A DNA stretch of 64,000 nt from JAUYIV01 sp040882645 (GTDB lineage Bacteria; Actinomycetota; Acidimicrobiia; Spongiisociales; UBA11373), in contig JBBEAX010000085.1 in assembly GCA_040882645.1 (NCBI GenBank), positions 124,001-188,000 on the forward strand, in the 5' to 3' direction. Position numbers and translations under genes: made by a program. A model generated the notes under the pieces. The model was not told the DNA's origin. It was given only the letters and a program-made list of their open reading frames with translations, and searched no databases. This document shows, piece after piece, positions 1 to 8,433 of the stretch (the stretch's first letter is position 1; the number at the start of each line of letters is the position of its first letter).

Positions 1-1151
1 GCATCCACATAGGAGTTGAGTGGCGCGATGACTCCACCGAAGAGCTCGTCGACCAGCCGTTGCCGATCGATGGCGTGGGCAATAGCCATCCGGTACTCGA
101 CGTGCTCGTTGTAGGAGTTCCGATTGCGATCCAATCGGTTCTCGCCCAACTGAAAGTTGATCTGCTCCCACTCGGCGCTGCCGACCACCTGGGCTTCGAG
201 ACCGGGACTTTCGTTTGCCAGAACCCGCTCCATCTGGTCGGTCGCGTCGGCGAAGGCGGCGATGTCGATCTCGTGGGCAAGAAGCGCGTCGACCAGGGCC
301 CCTCGCCCCGGGTAGAACCTGAACACGATCCGGTCGAGGTACGGGAGCTGTTGCCCGGTGACCAAGTCGAACTCGAAGTAGTTCGGATTGCGGACCACCG
401 AGATATACGAGCCCTTCTCCCAGGTCTCGAACACGAACGGGCCGCCAGAGACCCATGGGACATTGTCGAACACCCGGACGAAGTCGCGGCCCTGCGCGGT
501 GTGCTTGGGAATCAGGGTGTTGAAGATCAGCTGAATGGCGAGCGTCGGCCGCTCCATCGTGTACTCGAACGTCTTCGGCCCCACCACGATCGATTCGGGG
601 AGAATGTCCTGGTATGTCGTCCGATCGAGCACGTACGCCGGGTTCATGATCGTCTGGTAGGTGAACTGAAAGTCTTCGCCGCTGATCGGTGTGCCATCCG
701 CCCAGACCCGGTCTTCTTTGATCCGATAAAGAACGGTCATCGTGCCGTCAGGGTTGAGCGTGAGACCGCCGTTCTCGATGGTGGGGATCTCCTCGACCAC
801 ATCGGGCACCAATTCGAGCGTGGCTCCATCGATTCGGTGCACCCCGGTCCAGAAGGTGCGACCGATTGCACTCACCGCATAGGCAGAGCCGCCCGGCAGC
901 CAAGGGTTGAGGATGTCGGGCTCGATCTCGACCCCCACGATCGCCTCGCCGCCGTAGGGGTTCGGCACAATCGGCACGGTGGTGGTGGTCGTCGGGGGGA
1001 GCGTCGTGGTGGTGACCGGCGGCCGTGTCGTCGTGGTCGAAGGGGCGGTCGGAGTCGTGGTCGTCGGCGCTGCCTCTCCCCCGCCGCAGGCACCGACGAG
1101 GAATAGGAGCGAAACCAGAAGACTCGACGCGGAGCGACGCATTCGCAGCAT
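1..1151 (-). CDS. Oligopeptide-type ABC transporter substrate-binding lipoprotein, C-terminus beyond window edge
   Basis: Reading the minus strand from an ATG at 1151 gives a lipoprotein signal peptide: Arg residues, a Leu/Val core, and the lipobox LVGAC. A Thr/Pro/Ala-rich linker follows, then a family 5 extracellular solute-binding domain with typical stretches such as NPYGGEAIVGVE, DGTPISGEDFQFTY and YRMAIAHAIDR. Proteins of this family bind peptides or other small ligands outside the membrane and deliver them to an ABC permease. About 383 codons are visible with no stop before position 1, so the C-terminal third is missing. GGGGAG lies just before the ATG; a second in-frame ATG at 1142 is also possible. 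The protein is a clear paralogue of the lipoprotein at 2393-4138. No permease or ATPase gene is visible, and the ligand is unknown. Confidence 0.9.
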   Translation of the reverse strand, partial: MLRMRRSASSLLVSLLFLVGACGGGEAAPTTTTPTAPSTTTTRPPVTTTTLPPTTTTTVPIVPNPYGGEAIVGVEIEPDILNPWLPGGSAYAVSAIGRTFWTGVHRIDGATLELVPDVVEEIPTIENGGLTLNPDGTMTVLYRIKEDRVWADGTPISGEDFQFTYQTIMNPAYVLDRTTYQDILPESIVVGPKTFEYTMERPTLAIQLIFNTLIPKHTAQGRDFVRVFDNVPWVSGGPFVFETWEKGSYISVVRNPNYFEFDLVTGQQLPYLDRIVFRFYPGRGALVDALLAHEIDIAAFADATDQMERVLANESPGLEAQVVGSAEWEQINFQLGENRLDRNRNSYNEHVEYRMAIAHAIDRQRLVDELFGGVIAPLNSYVD

Positions 1152-1200
1152 TCTCCCCGACCTTCCGACGTAGCCGTGCCTCAGGCGGATCAGCGAACGT

Positions 1201-1437
1201 TCAGGTGAGGACCCACGAGAGACCGAGCGTGGTCGCGGCAAAGAGCAATGCAACGGTCACCGTGATTCGATCGAGGTTCCGCTCTGCAACGGTCGATCCC
1301 CCGAGACCACCCAGGGGACCCATCCCCCCGCCGAAGGCATCGGATAGCCCGCCGCCACGCCCGGCATGAAGAAGCACCAGCGCAATGAGGGCAAAGGCCA
1401 GGATCAGATGGAGCACGATGAGAGTCGCCTCGAGCAC
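1201..1437 (-). CDS. secG: Preprotein translocase subunit SecG
   Basis: A 78-residue protein with two membrane helices (about residues 3-24 and 56-76), separated by the Gly-rich loop GRGGGLSDAFGGG that is characteristic of SecG. SecG is the small accessory subunit of the SecYEG channel and stimulates SecA-driven export. I start it at the GTG at 1437, preceded at good spacing by AACGAGG; a longer frame would add an implausible polar leader reading through the upstream repeat. It lies downstream of pgk, tpiA and gpmA, and a secG next to pgk-tpiA is a common actinobacterial arrangement. The first binding lipoprotein starts about 50 nt after its stop. Confidence 0.93.
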   Translation of the reverse strand: MLEATLIVLHLILAFALIALVLLHAGRGGGLSDAFGGGMGPLGGLGGSTVAERNLDRITVTVALLFAATTLGLSWVLT

Positions 1438-1471
1438 AGGAACCTCGTTGGGAGATGGGGAGTATAGGGGA

Positions 1472-1577
1472 CAGCCAACGGCCAACGGCCCACCGTCAAT
1501 AGTCAAGCCCCGGCCTAAGTGGAAGAGGGTCTACCCACAGTCTCTGGCTGTCGGCTCTTGGCTGTCGGCTGTTGGCT
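1472..1577. repeat. Heptad repeat array downstream of gpmA (GTTGGCC/GTCGGCT family)
   Basis: The right arm (1544-1577) is a run of 7-nt units of the form YTGGCTN/TCGGCTN. The left arm (1472-1489) is the near-complement, with AGCCAAC and GGCCAAC units. The two arms can fold into a stem in the gpmA 3' untranslated region. The gpmA stop codon (1576-1578) lies inside the last unit. Confidence 0.8.
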
Positions 1578-2325
1578 ACTTCGCCTTGCCCTGCTCGGCG
1601 ACCGCCTGGGCCGCCGCCGCGGCGGCTTCGGGATCACCCAGGTAGCCGCTGTCGATACGCCTCAAGTCTTCGTCGAGGGTGTAGCACAGCGGGATTCCGG
1701 TGGGAATGTTCAGGGAAGGGATCGCTTCGTCGCTGATCCCGTCCAGATGCTTCACCAGGGCGCGCAAGCTGTTGCCGTGGGCCGATACCAACACAGTGCG
1801 CCCCGCCCGCAGATCGGGGACGATCCGATCGTGCCAATACGGCAGCATGCGGGCGACCACATTGGCCAGACTCTCCGTTGCCGGCAGAAGATCCGGCGTC
1901 AGCCCGGCATAGCGGTGATCGTGGACCGGGTGCCGCTCGTCGGCCGGATCGAGCGGTGGTGGCGGCAGGTCATACGAACGTCGCCAGATCTGCACCTGCT
2001 CTTCGCCGTACTTGCGGGCAGTTTCGGCTTTGTTGAGTCCTTGCAGCGCCCCGTAGTGCCGTTCGTTCAGCCTCCAGTGGCGGCGTACCGGGATCCAGAG
2101 GCGTTCCATCTCGGTCAGCGTGAGATAGAGGGTCGAGATCGCCCGGACCAGCACCGAGGTGTGAGCGACATCCGGAAGCAGTGACTCCTCGACCAGGAGG
2201 CGTCCGGCGCGGCGAGCCTCGTCTTCCCCCGCCGGCGTGAGGCCGACATCCGTCCAACCCGTGAAACGGTTCTCGAGGTTCCACGTGCTTTGTCCGTGGC
2301 GCAGCAGGATCAATGTGCGGGTCAT
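1576..2325 (-). CDS. gpmA: 2,3-bisphosphoglycerate-dependent phosphoglycerate mutase
   Basis: A 249-residue cofactor-dependent phosphoglycerate mutase that interconverts 3- and 2-phosphoglycerate in glycolysis. The phospho-acceptor histidine is in LLRHGQSTWN near residue 10. The family signatures NRFTGWTDVGLT, LNERHYGALQGLNK and the second catalytic histidine in SAHGNSLRAL are all present, and the length is normal. The C-terminus is Ala-rich. The gene sits between a binding-lipoprotein gene (upstream) and secG (downstream), in the same strand block as pgk and tpiA, so three glycolytic genes are probably co-expressed. Its stop codon overlaps a heptad repeat array. Confidence 0.96.
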   Translation of the reverse strand: MTRTLILLRHGQSTWNLENRFTGWTDVGLTPAGEDEARRAGRLLVEESLLPDVAHTSVLVRAISTLYLTLTEMERLWIPVRRHWRLNERHYGALQGLNKAETARKYGEEQVQIWRRSYDLPPPPLDPADERHPVHDHRYAGLTPDLLPATESLANVVARMLPYWHDRIVPDLRAGRTVLVSAHGNSLRALVKHLDGISDEAIPSLNIPTGIPLCYTLDEDLRRIDSGYLGDPEAAAAAAQAVAEQGKAK

Positions 2326-2392
2326 CGCTCCTCAACGGTAGTTACCCATGGCCGGGCACTGGTGCCTGAAAGATTGCGGTCGTCGCAGCGCA

Positions 2393-4138
2393 CTAGCTGT
2401 CGCCCAACTGCCACTCGTCGACATTCCAGATGACGCCCTGGACCGGGTTCACCGTCGGCCCTGACAGACCCTCTCGCCGGGCCATGCCGGACTCACCCGA
2501 GGAGAGCAGCGGGATCAACACCACCTGCTCGGCGAGCAGCGACTCGGCTTCGACGAGAAGGGCGACCACTTCTTCAGGATCGATCGTGCCCCTGAGGCGG
2601 AAGAGGGTGTCTCGGTACGCCTCGACGGCGTCGCCGGAGACGGTCGAGTCGATGGTTCCCCACCGGTAATAGTTGGCCCCAACGAACGGGAGCCCATCGG
2701 GATCGAACATCTGCACGAACTCGATCCCGGCACCGAGCCCGGGGCCTCCGGCGAACCGCCACGTGGCCAGATCCCATGTTCCGTTGTCAACGGTCGAACC
2801 GAAGAAGAGCGCCGAGTCCTCCAGTTGCAGTTCGGCGTCGAAGCCCGCGGTTCGCAGCATGGTGACCAGGGCGCCGCCCAACGCAATCGAACGCTCGCCA
2901 TCGGAAGCGACGGTGAGCACCACCCGCGGTCCATCGCCGGCGAAGAGGTCGCGTCCGATCTCGTTCTCGAGCGTAAAGAGCAGGCCTTTCACCGCCTCGA
3001 GGTCGTACTCGTAGTCCGCCCACGGGCTTTCCGTGAAGGACCGGTCATAGGGCCGCATCGCGCTGGTGAGCGGTGTCCCGCCCACCTCGAGCGCCAGTCG
3101 GCTGCGGTCGATGGCATGGGCGATGGCGCGCCGGAACTCGACGTGGCGATTGAGGCTCTCTGGATTCCGGTTTCCAGGCCCGAACTGGAAGTTGAGGTGG
3201 TCCCAGAACAAACCAGGGGCGATCTCGACCACGGCACTCTCATCGGCACGAAAGACCGCCGATTCGGTGGCCTCGTCGAAGACCACCACGTCGACATCCC
3301 CGGTGCCGAATGCCTCGACCAGCCGGGGGTCGGGGGGGTCACCGGTTTCGTAGAAGCGAAAGATCAAGCGATCTAGGTAGGGCAGGGGCTCGCCCCGCGA
3401 CCCGACGTTCCAGTACTCCTCGTTGCGGACCACCTCGAGGTACTGCCCGGGCTGCCATGCCCCGAACTCGAACGGTCCCCCCGCCGCCCACAGCGTGTCG
3501 TTCCAGTCGCCGGTGAAGTCCGAGCCCTCGACGCTGTGGCGGGGCACGATGAGATCAAAGAGCAGCTCGTATTCGGGGGTGGCTGTCATGGTGAATGAGA
3601 GCGTCCGACCGTCTGCCACCACCGAGTCGGGATCGATGTTCGAGTACCGGCGGACCAGCTCCGGGCGAATGGGGAGTGCGGGGTCGACGATGAGCCGCCA
3701 GGTGAATTCGAGGTCGGCGGCAGTTATCGGCGGACCTCCAGCCCAGCGAGCTTCGGGGGCAACCGTCACCGCAACATCGATCGTCCCGTCCCCGTTGTCG
3801 ACGACTCCCCCGTTCTCGATGGACGGAATCGCTTCCAGAACGTGCGGAACCAGTTCAAAGGTGGCCGGGTCGACCCGGTAGCCGATCGCAAAGACGGCAG
3901 GCGCGATCAGATCCAGCATCGCGGTGTCGGGACCGTCGAGCAGAGGGTTCAGGCTGCGCGGCGATCCTCCCGTGCCCACCCCCACCACCACGGTTCCTCC
4001 GTAGGGCGTGGATGCGGTCGTCGTCACGGTCGTGGAGGGCTCCGCCGGAACCGTGTCGACCGTCGTCCCTGGCTGGATCCCCGTGCCGGTGGCGCACGCG
4101 GCGAACACGATCGCGGCGACGGCACCCCGAAAGGCCAC
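2393..4138 (-). CDS. Oligopeptide-type ABC transporter substrate-binding lipoprotein
   Basis: A family 5 solute-binding lipoprotein of about 581 residues. The signal peptide is short and ends in VFAAC, a slightly atypical lipobox with Phe at -3. A Thr/Pro linker (TVDTVPAEPSTTVTTT) leads into the binding domain, with PRSLNPLL near the start and AIAHAIDRSRLA in the middle. The role expected from the family is extracellular capture of peptides or similar ligands. I use the GTG at 4138, with GAAGAG five to six nt upstream; GTG at 4144 is an alternative. The longer frame would run into tpiA and lacks signal-peptide character. No transporter membrane genes are next to it, and together with the paralogue at 1-1151 it interrupts a glycolytic operon. 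Confidence 0.9.
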   Translation of the reverse strand: MAFRGAVAAIVFAACATGTGIQPGTTVDTVPAEPSTTVTTTASTPYGGTVVVGVGTGGSPRSLNPLLDGPDTAMLDLIAPAVFAIGYRVDPATFELVPHVLEAIPSIENGGVVDNGDGTIDVAVTVAPEARWAGGPPITAADLEFTWRLIVDPALPIRPELVRRYSNIDPDSVVADGRTLSFTMTATPEYELLFDLIVPRHSVEGSDFTGDWNDTLWAAGGPFEFGAWQPGQYLEVVRNEEYWNVGSRGEPLPYLDRLIFRFYETGDPPDPRLVEAFGTGDVDVVVFDEATESAVFRADESAVVEIAPGLFWDHLNFQFGPGNRNPESLNRHVEFRRAIAHAIDRSRLALEVGGTPLTSAMRPYDRSFTESPWADYEYDLEAVKGLLFTLENEIGRDLFAGDGPRVVLTVASDGERSIALGGALVTMLRTAGFDAELQLEDSALFFGSTVDNGTWDLATWRFAGGPGLGAGIEFVQMFDPDGLPFVGANYYRWGTIDSTVSGDAVEAYRDTLFRLRGTIDPEEVVALLVEAESLLAEQVVLIPLLSSGESGMARREGLSGPTVNPVQGVIWNVDEWQLGDS

Positions 4139-4214
4139 CGCCACTCTTCGTGGCCCCGAGTATCCGCTAAGTGCTCGCAGGGGAAGGATGGTAGAGCGGG
4201 TCAACCCCGCGACC

Positions 4215-4985
4215 TCACACCCAGTAGCGGATGATCGAGGCGAACTGGTCGGGGTCGAGGGACGCACCGCCGACGAGGGCGCCGTCGATCTCGCGCTTGG
4301 CCATGAACGCGGCGATGTTCCCCGGATTGACCGATCCGCCATAGAGCACTCTCGCCGACCCCGCCGCCTCCGCTCCGCCGAGCTCCGACAGGACGCCGCG
4401 GATCACGATCGCCGCGGCCGCGGCGGTATCGGCGTCTGCGGTGTGGCCGGTACCGATAGCCCAGATGGGTTCGTAGGCCACCACGAGTGTGCCCAGGGAG
4501 TCCCCGTCGAGGCCGCGGAGGGCAGCCCGGACCTGGCCACTGACCACGTCGTCGCTCTGCCCGGCATCGCGCTGCTCGAGGGTTTCCCCCACGGCGAGGA
4601 TCGGGGTCATCCCGGCCGAGAGGACAGCCCGCAGCTTGCGTCCGACCGTGGCGTCGTCTTCCCCGAACAACTGCCGACGCTCCGAGTGCCCCACGATCAC
4701 GAACTTGACACCGAGCCGCTCGATCATCGTCGGCGAAACCTCACCGGTGAACGCCCCCGACTCCTCCCAGTGGACGTCCTGTGCCCCGAGATGGATCGGC
4801 AAGTGATCCGACTCGATTACGGTCTGCACCGACCGGAGCGCGGTGAAAGGTGGGCACACCACCACATCCACCCGGGTGTAGTCGTCGGGGTCGAGCCGAT
4901 AGGACAGCTTCTGCACCATCTGGATGGCCTCCAGATGGGTGGCATTCATCTTCCAATTGCCTGCGATCAGTTCCTTACTCGTCAT
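4215..4985 (-). CDS. tpiA: Triosephosphate isomerase
   Basis: A 256-residue TIM-barrel enzyme interconverting dihydroxyacetone phosphate and glyceraldehyde 3-phosphate. The active-site residues are visible: Lys in AGNWKMN near the N-terminus, His in VIVGHSERR, and the catalytic Glu in VAYEPIWAIGTG. The phosphate-binding loop YGGSVNPGN lies near the C-terminus. The start overlaps the end of pgk by 11 nt, so the two are likely translationally coupled. The intergenic space to the next gene downstream (a binding lipoprotein) is 76 nt. Confidence 0.98.
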   Translation of the reverse strand: MTSKELIAGNWKMNATHLEAIQMVQKLSYRLDPDDYTRVDVVVCPPFTALRSVQTVIESDHLPIHLGAQDVHWEESGAFTGEVSPTMIERLGVKFVIVGHSERRQLFGEDDATVGRKLRAVLSAGMTPILAVGETLEQRDAGQSDDVVSGQVRAALRGLDGDSLGTLVVAYEPIWAIGTGHTADADTAAAAAIVIRGVLSELGGAEAAGSARVLYGGSVNPGNIAAFMAKREIDGALVGGASLDPDQFASIIRYWV

Positions 4986-6168
4986 AGCGACCTCTCAATG
5001 CATCAAGCCCGGGAAGCGACCCTTGTTCGATCAGTTCGAGGCCGGCGCCTCCGCCGGTGGACAGATGGGATACCGCACCGTCGAGGCCGAAATCCCGCAG
5101 GGCAGCGGCGCTGTCTCCGCCCCCCACGACCGAGTAGCCGTCGCTGGAGGCGATCGCTTCAGCCAGCCGCCGGGTGCCTCCGGCGAAAGGCGGCCACTCG
5201 AAGACGCCCATCGGGCCATTCCAGAAGATCGTGGCCGCGTGGGCGAGCTCGGCGGAATAGATCTCGCTGGTCGCAGGTCCGATGTCGAGGCCCATGGCGT
5301 TGGCGGGCATCTCGTCTGCTGGCACTAGTCGGTGGGGAGTGTCGGCACGAAACTCCTCACCGACGACGACATCCACCGGCAACAACACCTTGCCGCCGGC
5401 GTCCGAGTCGAGGACTCCCCGAGCCATCTCTATCTGATCCTGCTCGACCAGGGAGCGCCCCACGCCTACGCCCCGAGCGGCGAGCAAGGTGAAGCACATC
5501 GCCCCGCCCACCAACATGCGGTCCACCTTCGGCAAGAGTGCCTCGATCACACCCAGCTTGTCCGACACCTTGGCGCCACCGAGGGCGACCACTAGCGGCC
5601 GCTCCGGTTCGTGAAGGATTCGGTCGAATGCGCCCACTTCCGCCAGCAGGAGCGGACCGGCGGCAGATGGCAGGTGGCGGGTCACCCCCACGGTCGAGGC
5701 GTGGGCCCGGTGGGCCGAGCCGAATGCATCGAGGACGAAGAAGTCGGCGAGTGCGGCGAGCCGTTCGGCGAGGTCGGGGTCGTCGCTCGTCTCGCCCTGC
5801 TCAAACCGGGTGTTCTCGAGAAGCACGACGTCGTCACCACCGGCGGCTACTGCAGCACGCGCTCCAGGCCCGGCGACATCGTCCGCCACCACCAGAGGGA
5901 ATCCTCCGAGCGCCGCCAGCGTCCGACCCACCGGTCCCATCGAGTACTCCGGATCCACTCCCTCCGGCCGGCCGAGGTGGCTGCACAGGACGACCCGCGC
6001 ACCTCGTTCCCTCAGAGTGAGAATCACCGGAAGGGCAGCCCGGAGGCGGAAATCATCGGCGACCGCGCCACGGTCGAGAGGTACGTTCAAGTCGGCCCGT
6101 ACCAGGACCGTGCTGCCGTCGACCTTCAGGTCGTCGATCGTCGGGAGCCCTCGCAACACCCGGTTCAC
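4975..6168 (-). CDS. pgk: Phosphoglycerate kinase
   Basis: A 397-residue phosphoglycerate kinase that makes ATP from 1,3-bisphosphoglycerate in the cytosol. The N-terminal substrate loop VLVRADLNVPLD, the arginine stretch CSHLGRPEG, the hinge LVVALGGAKVSDKLGV and the C-terminal nucleotide-binding loop FWNGPMGVFEWPPFAGGT with VVGGGDSAAAL are all present. The GTG start at 6168 overlaps the yvcK stop as GTGA, so translation is probably coupled. In many actinobacteria whiA and often gap lie between yvcK and pgk; here they do not. Confidence 0.98.
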   Translation of the reverse strand: MNRVLRGLPTIDDLKVDGSTVLVRADLNVPLDRGAVADDFRLRAALPVILTLRERGARVVLCSHLGRPEGVDPEYSMGPVGRTLAALGGFPLVVADDVAGPGARAAVAAGGDDVVLLENTRFEQGETSDDPDLAERLAALADFFVLDAFGSAHRAHASTVGVTRHLPSAAGPLLLAEVGAFDRILHEPERPLVVALGGAKVSDKLGVIEALLPKVDRMLVGGAMCFTLLAARGVGVGRSLVEQDQIEMARGVLDSDAGGKVLLPVDVVVGEEFRADTPHRLVPADEMPANAMGLDIGPATSEIYSAELAHAATIFWNGPMGVFEWPPFAGGTRRLAEAIASSDGYSVVGGGDSAAALRDFGLDGAVSHLSTGGGAGLELIEQGSLPGLDALRGRYDE

Positions 6169-7088
6169 GCTAGCCGCCGCAGCGTGGCCCCCAACCTGGC
6201 CGGATCATGTTCGGGCCACTCGGTCGACGAATCGGCGATGTCGGCGTTGGTCACGACAACGCCAGGAAGTTCGTCGGCTGCGAGCGATACCCGCATCAGC
6301 CCCGCGGGCACCTCGAGCTCCCCGTCGTGGGCGACCACCGCGTCGGGACGCCGCACCCTTCCAATCGATTCGAGTGCCGCAACATGATCTAGCCCCGTCA
6401 TGCCCAGGGTCTCGCCGTCCTGCGTCGTGAGGTTGCAGACGTATACCAGGCGCCCCCCGGCCTCGTTCACCGCGTCGGCGATGCCAGGAACCCGCAGCCC
6501 GGCAATCACCGATGTGAAGAGGCTGCCGGGCCCGAGCACGATCTGATCGGCCGCGGCGATCGCCGCGATCGCCCGCGGGGTTGCACGAGCATCCGCCGGT
6601 CTGACTCTCACATCGGAGATGCCGCCCCGCGACCTGGCGATGGCGACCTGGCCGGTGACCAGGGCGCCGGCGACGTCTGCCTCCAGGACCAGGGCCACCG
6701 GTGCGGCAGGAACGACGTAGCCCTGGGCTCCGAGGAGCCGGCCGACTGTGTCGAGCGCCTCCTCGAACGAGCCGGACAGGTTGGCGAGCGCGGCGATGAT
6801 CAGGTTTCCCAACGAGTGGCCGGCTACGTCCCCATCCTCGAACCTGAACTCGATCAGGTCGCGCCAGATCGAACCCTCGGGGCTCAAAGCGAGCAGCGCC
6901 ATGCGGATGTCTCCCGGAGGAGGGATGGCGAGCGCTGGCGACAGCCGCCCCGACGAACCGCCATCGTCAGCCACGGTGACGATCGCGGTCAGATCGTCGG
7001 CGTACTGGAGGATGGCCTTCAGGGCGCATGCCAGACCATGGCCGCCACCGAGGGCAGCGACCCGCGTCTCTGAAAAGTTGTGCTCCAT
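6165..7088 (-). CDS. yvcK: YvcK/CofD-family gluconeogenesis factor
   Basis: About 307 residues of the YvcK family, related in fold to CofD transferases. Members bind UDP-sugars and affect cell-wall precursor flow and growth on gluconeogenic carbon. The nucleotide-binding loop ALGGGHGLACALKAI, followed by VTVADDGGSSGRL and the PPGDIRMALLAL segment, is diagnostic. I start it at the ATG at 7088; a GTG at 7100 is also possible, and neither has a strong ribosome-binding site. A further upstream start would overlap rapZ by 61 nt. It is in the classic rapZ-yvcK order, but the usual third gene, whiA, is absent and pgk follows directly. Confidence 0.93.
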   Translation of the reverse strand: MEHNFSETRVAALGGGHGLACALKAILQYADDLTAIVTVADDGGSSGRLSPALAIPPPGDIRMALLALSPEGSIWRDLIEFRFEDGDVAGHSLGNLIIAALANLSGSFEEALDTVGRLLGAQGYVVPAAPVALVLEADVAGALVTGQVAIARSRGGISDVRVRPADARATPRAIAAIAAADQIVLGPGSLFTSVIAGLRVPGIADAVNEAGGRLVYVCNLTTQDGETLGMTGLDHVAALESIGRVRRPDAVVAHDGELEVPAGLMRVSLAADELPGVVVTNADIADSSTEWPEHDPARLGATLRRLA

Positions 7089-7126
7089 TTCGGCGAGCAC
7101 CGGATCTACCAGAACTTCTGGAGTCG

Positions 7127-7987
7127 TCAACGATCGATGTCCCGATGACGGACCGTGACGTCGACGTCTCCCCTTGTCCGCAACCACCGTGCGAGCCCTT
7201 CGGCGATGACCACCGACCGGTGGCGGCCGCCGGTGCAGCCGATTCCGATGGTGAGGTACGACTTGCCCTCGGCCTGATAGCGCGGCACGAGAAAGTCGAG
7301 CAGGCCCTCGACCCGGTCGAGGAACCCGGCAGTGTCGGGTGTGTCCATGACATGCTCGCGCACCGCGTCGTCGAGGCCGGTAAGGGGCCGCAGCGACTCC
7401 ACCCAGTGAGGGTTCTCGAGGAATCGGACATCGAAGACCAGGTCGACCACCCGGGGCACTCCGGTTTTGAACCCGAAGGAGGTCACCGCCACCCGCATTG
7501 GACTGTCCCGCTCCTCGAATGCATCACGGATCGCTGCCCGCAGTTCGTGGATGTTTCGATCGGAGGTGTCGACCACCATGTCCGCCCGATCTCGCAGCCC
7601 CTCCAGAGCCTTCCGCTCGGCTGCGATCGAATCATTCACCGTTGCCCCGGCCACGGGGTGCGGTCTCCGGGTCTCTTCGAACCGGGTCGCGAGGACCTCG
7701 TCGTCGGCATCGAGGAAGAGGACGGTCACCGACACCCCGTCTTCGGCGAGCGTCTTCATCGCTGTGTCGAGTGAGGCGAACTCCAGTCCGCTGCGGGTAT
7801 CGACAACGACCGCGATGCGCTCCTTCGTGCTTCCAGGTGCGCGAGCCCGCGCCACCATCTCCGCGATCAGGTCGGCCGGCAGGTTGTCGGTCACCGAGTA
7901 ACCGACGTCTTCCAACGCCTTGGATGCAGTCGACCGGCCGGCACCGGACATTCCGGTGATGAGGACCAGGCGGAACGAGTCATTCAT
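7127..7987 (-). CDS. rapZ: RapZ-family nucleotide-binding protein
   Basis: 286 residues. The N-terminal P-loop GMSGAGRSTASKALEDVGY has Arg where many P-loops have Lys, a variant I recall as common in actinobacterial RapZ. The C-terminal half contains FGFKTGVPRVVDLVFDVRFLEN and the conserved IGIGCTGGRHRSVVIAE segment. In enterobacteria RapZ is an RNA-binding adaptor that controls GlmS; in Gram-positives its role is less clear but its linkage to yvcK is strong, suggesting a part in amino-sugar or cell-wall control. The start overlaps the end of the upstream ogt-like gene by 8 nt. Confidence 0.95.
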   Translation of the reverse strand: MNDSFRLVLITGMSGAGRSTASKALEDVGYSVTDNLPADLIAEMVARARAPGSTKERIAVVVDTRSGLEFASLDTAMKTLAEDGVSVTVLFLDADDEVLATRFEETRRPHPVAGATVNDSIAAERKALEGLRDRADMVVDTSDRNIHELRAAIRDAFEERDSPMRVAVTSFGFKTGVPRVVDLVFDVRFLENPHWVESLRPLTGLDDAVREHVMDTPDTAGFLDRVEGLLDFLVPRYQAEGKSYLTIGIGCTGGRHRSVVIAEGLARWLRTRGDVDVTVRHRDIDR

Positions 7988-8432
7988 CTCGGAGAGCTTC
8001 GGCTTGCAGCAGGCGATGCTTCATCTCGATTCCGCCGCGATATCCCCGCAGCCCGCCGTCGGCCCCAACGACCCGATGGCAGGGAATCGCCGGAGCGAAC
8101 GGGTTGCGGGCCATTGCTGCCCCCACGGCCCGCGCCGCACCCGGTCGGCCCGCCGCCGCCGCCACCCCACCGTATGTCATCGAAGAGCCCGCCGGAATAG
8201 AGCACACCACTTCGTACACTCGCTGCACGAACGGCGTCCGCGCCGCCACCGCGGCGTGCGGGTGCCCGGAGGGGCATGGCCCCCGTCCGGCGAAGTAGTC
8301 GGAAAGCGCGCCCGCCAGGTGAACGACCGAGGGGGGCGGCCGGTCGTCGACGGAGTGAGGAGCGGGCAATCCGGGGAGGGAGAGGCCAGTCACGCCGCCG
8401 TCGGGGCCGAACGAGATCCAGCCTTCGCCCAT
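7980..8432 (-). CDS. ogt: Methylated-DNA--protein-cysteine S-methyltransferase
   Basis: A 150-residue suicide repair protein that transfers alkyl groups from O6-alkylguanine to its own cysteine. The acceptor-cysteine motif PCHRVVGADGGLRGYRGG and the helix-turn-helix segment SMTYGGVAAAAGRPGAARAVGAAMARNP are present. I start at the ATG at 8432, which follows the uvrC stop by one base; a start at 8468 would overlap uvrC. The N-terminal domain is short, as in Ogt-type proteins. Location right after uvrC places two DNA repair activities in one transcription unit. Confidence 0.93.
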   Translation of the reverse strand: MGEGWISFGPDGGVTGLSLPGLPAPHSVDDRPPPSVVHLAGALSDYFAGRGPCPSGHPHAAVAARTPFVQRVYEVVCSIPAGSSMTYGGVAAAAGRPGAARAVGAAMARNPFAPAIPCHRVVGADGGLRGYRGGIEMKHRLLQAEALRDE

Positions 8433-8433
8433 G

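Noticed and set aside
60..1106. A 348-codon plus-strand frame at the window start
   Set aside because: Antisense to the partial binding lipoprotein, whose lipobox, linker and conserved segments are convincing.
4008..5492. A 494-codon plus-strand frame opposite tpiA and pgk
   Set aside because: It is antisense to two certain glycolytic genes and has the composition of a shadow frame.
7127..7987. Inactive P-loop in RapZ (Arg for Lys)
   Set aside because: The GAGRS variant is, to my knowledge, usual in actinobacterial RapZ, so it is not notable here.
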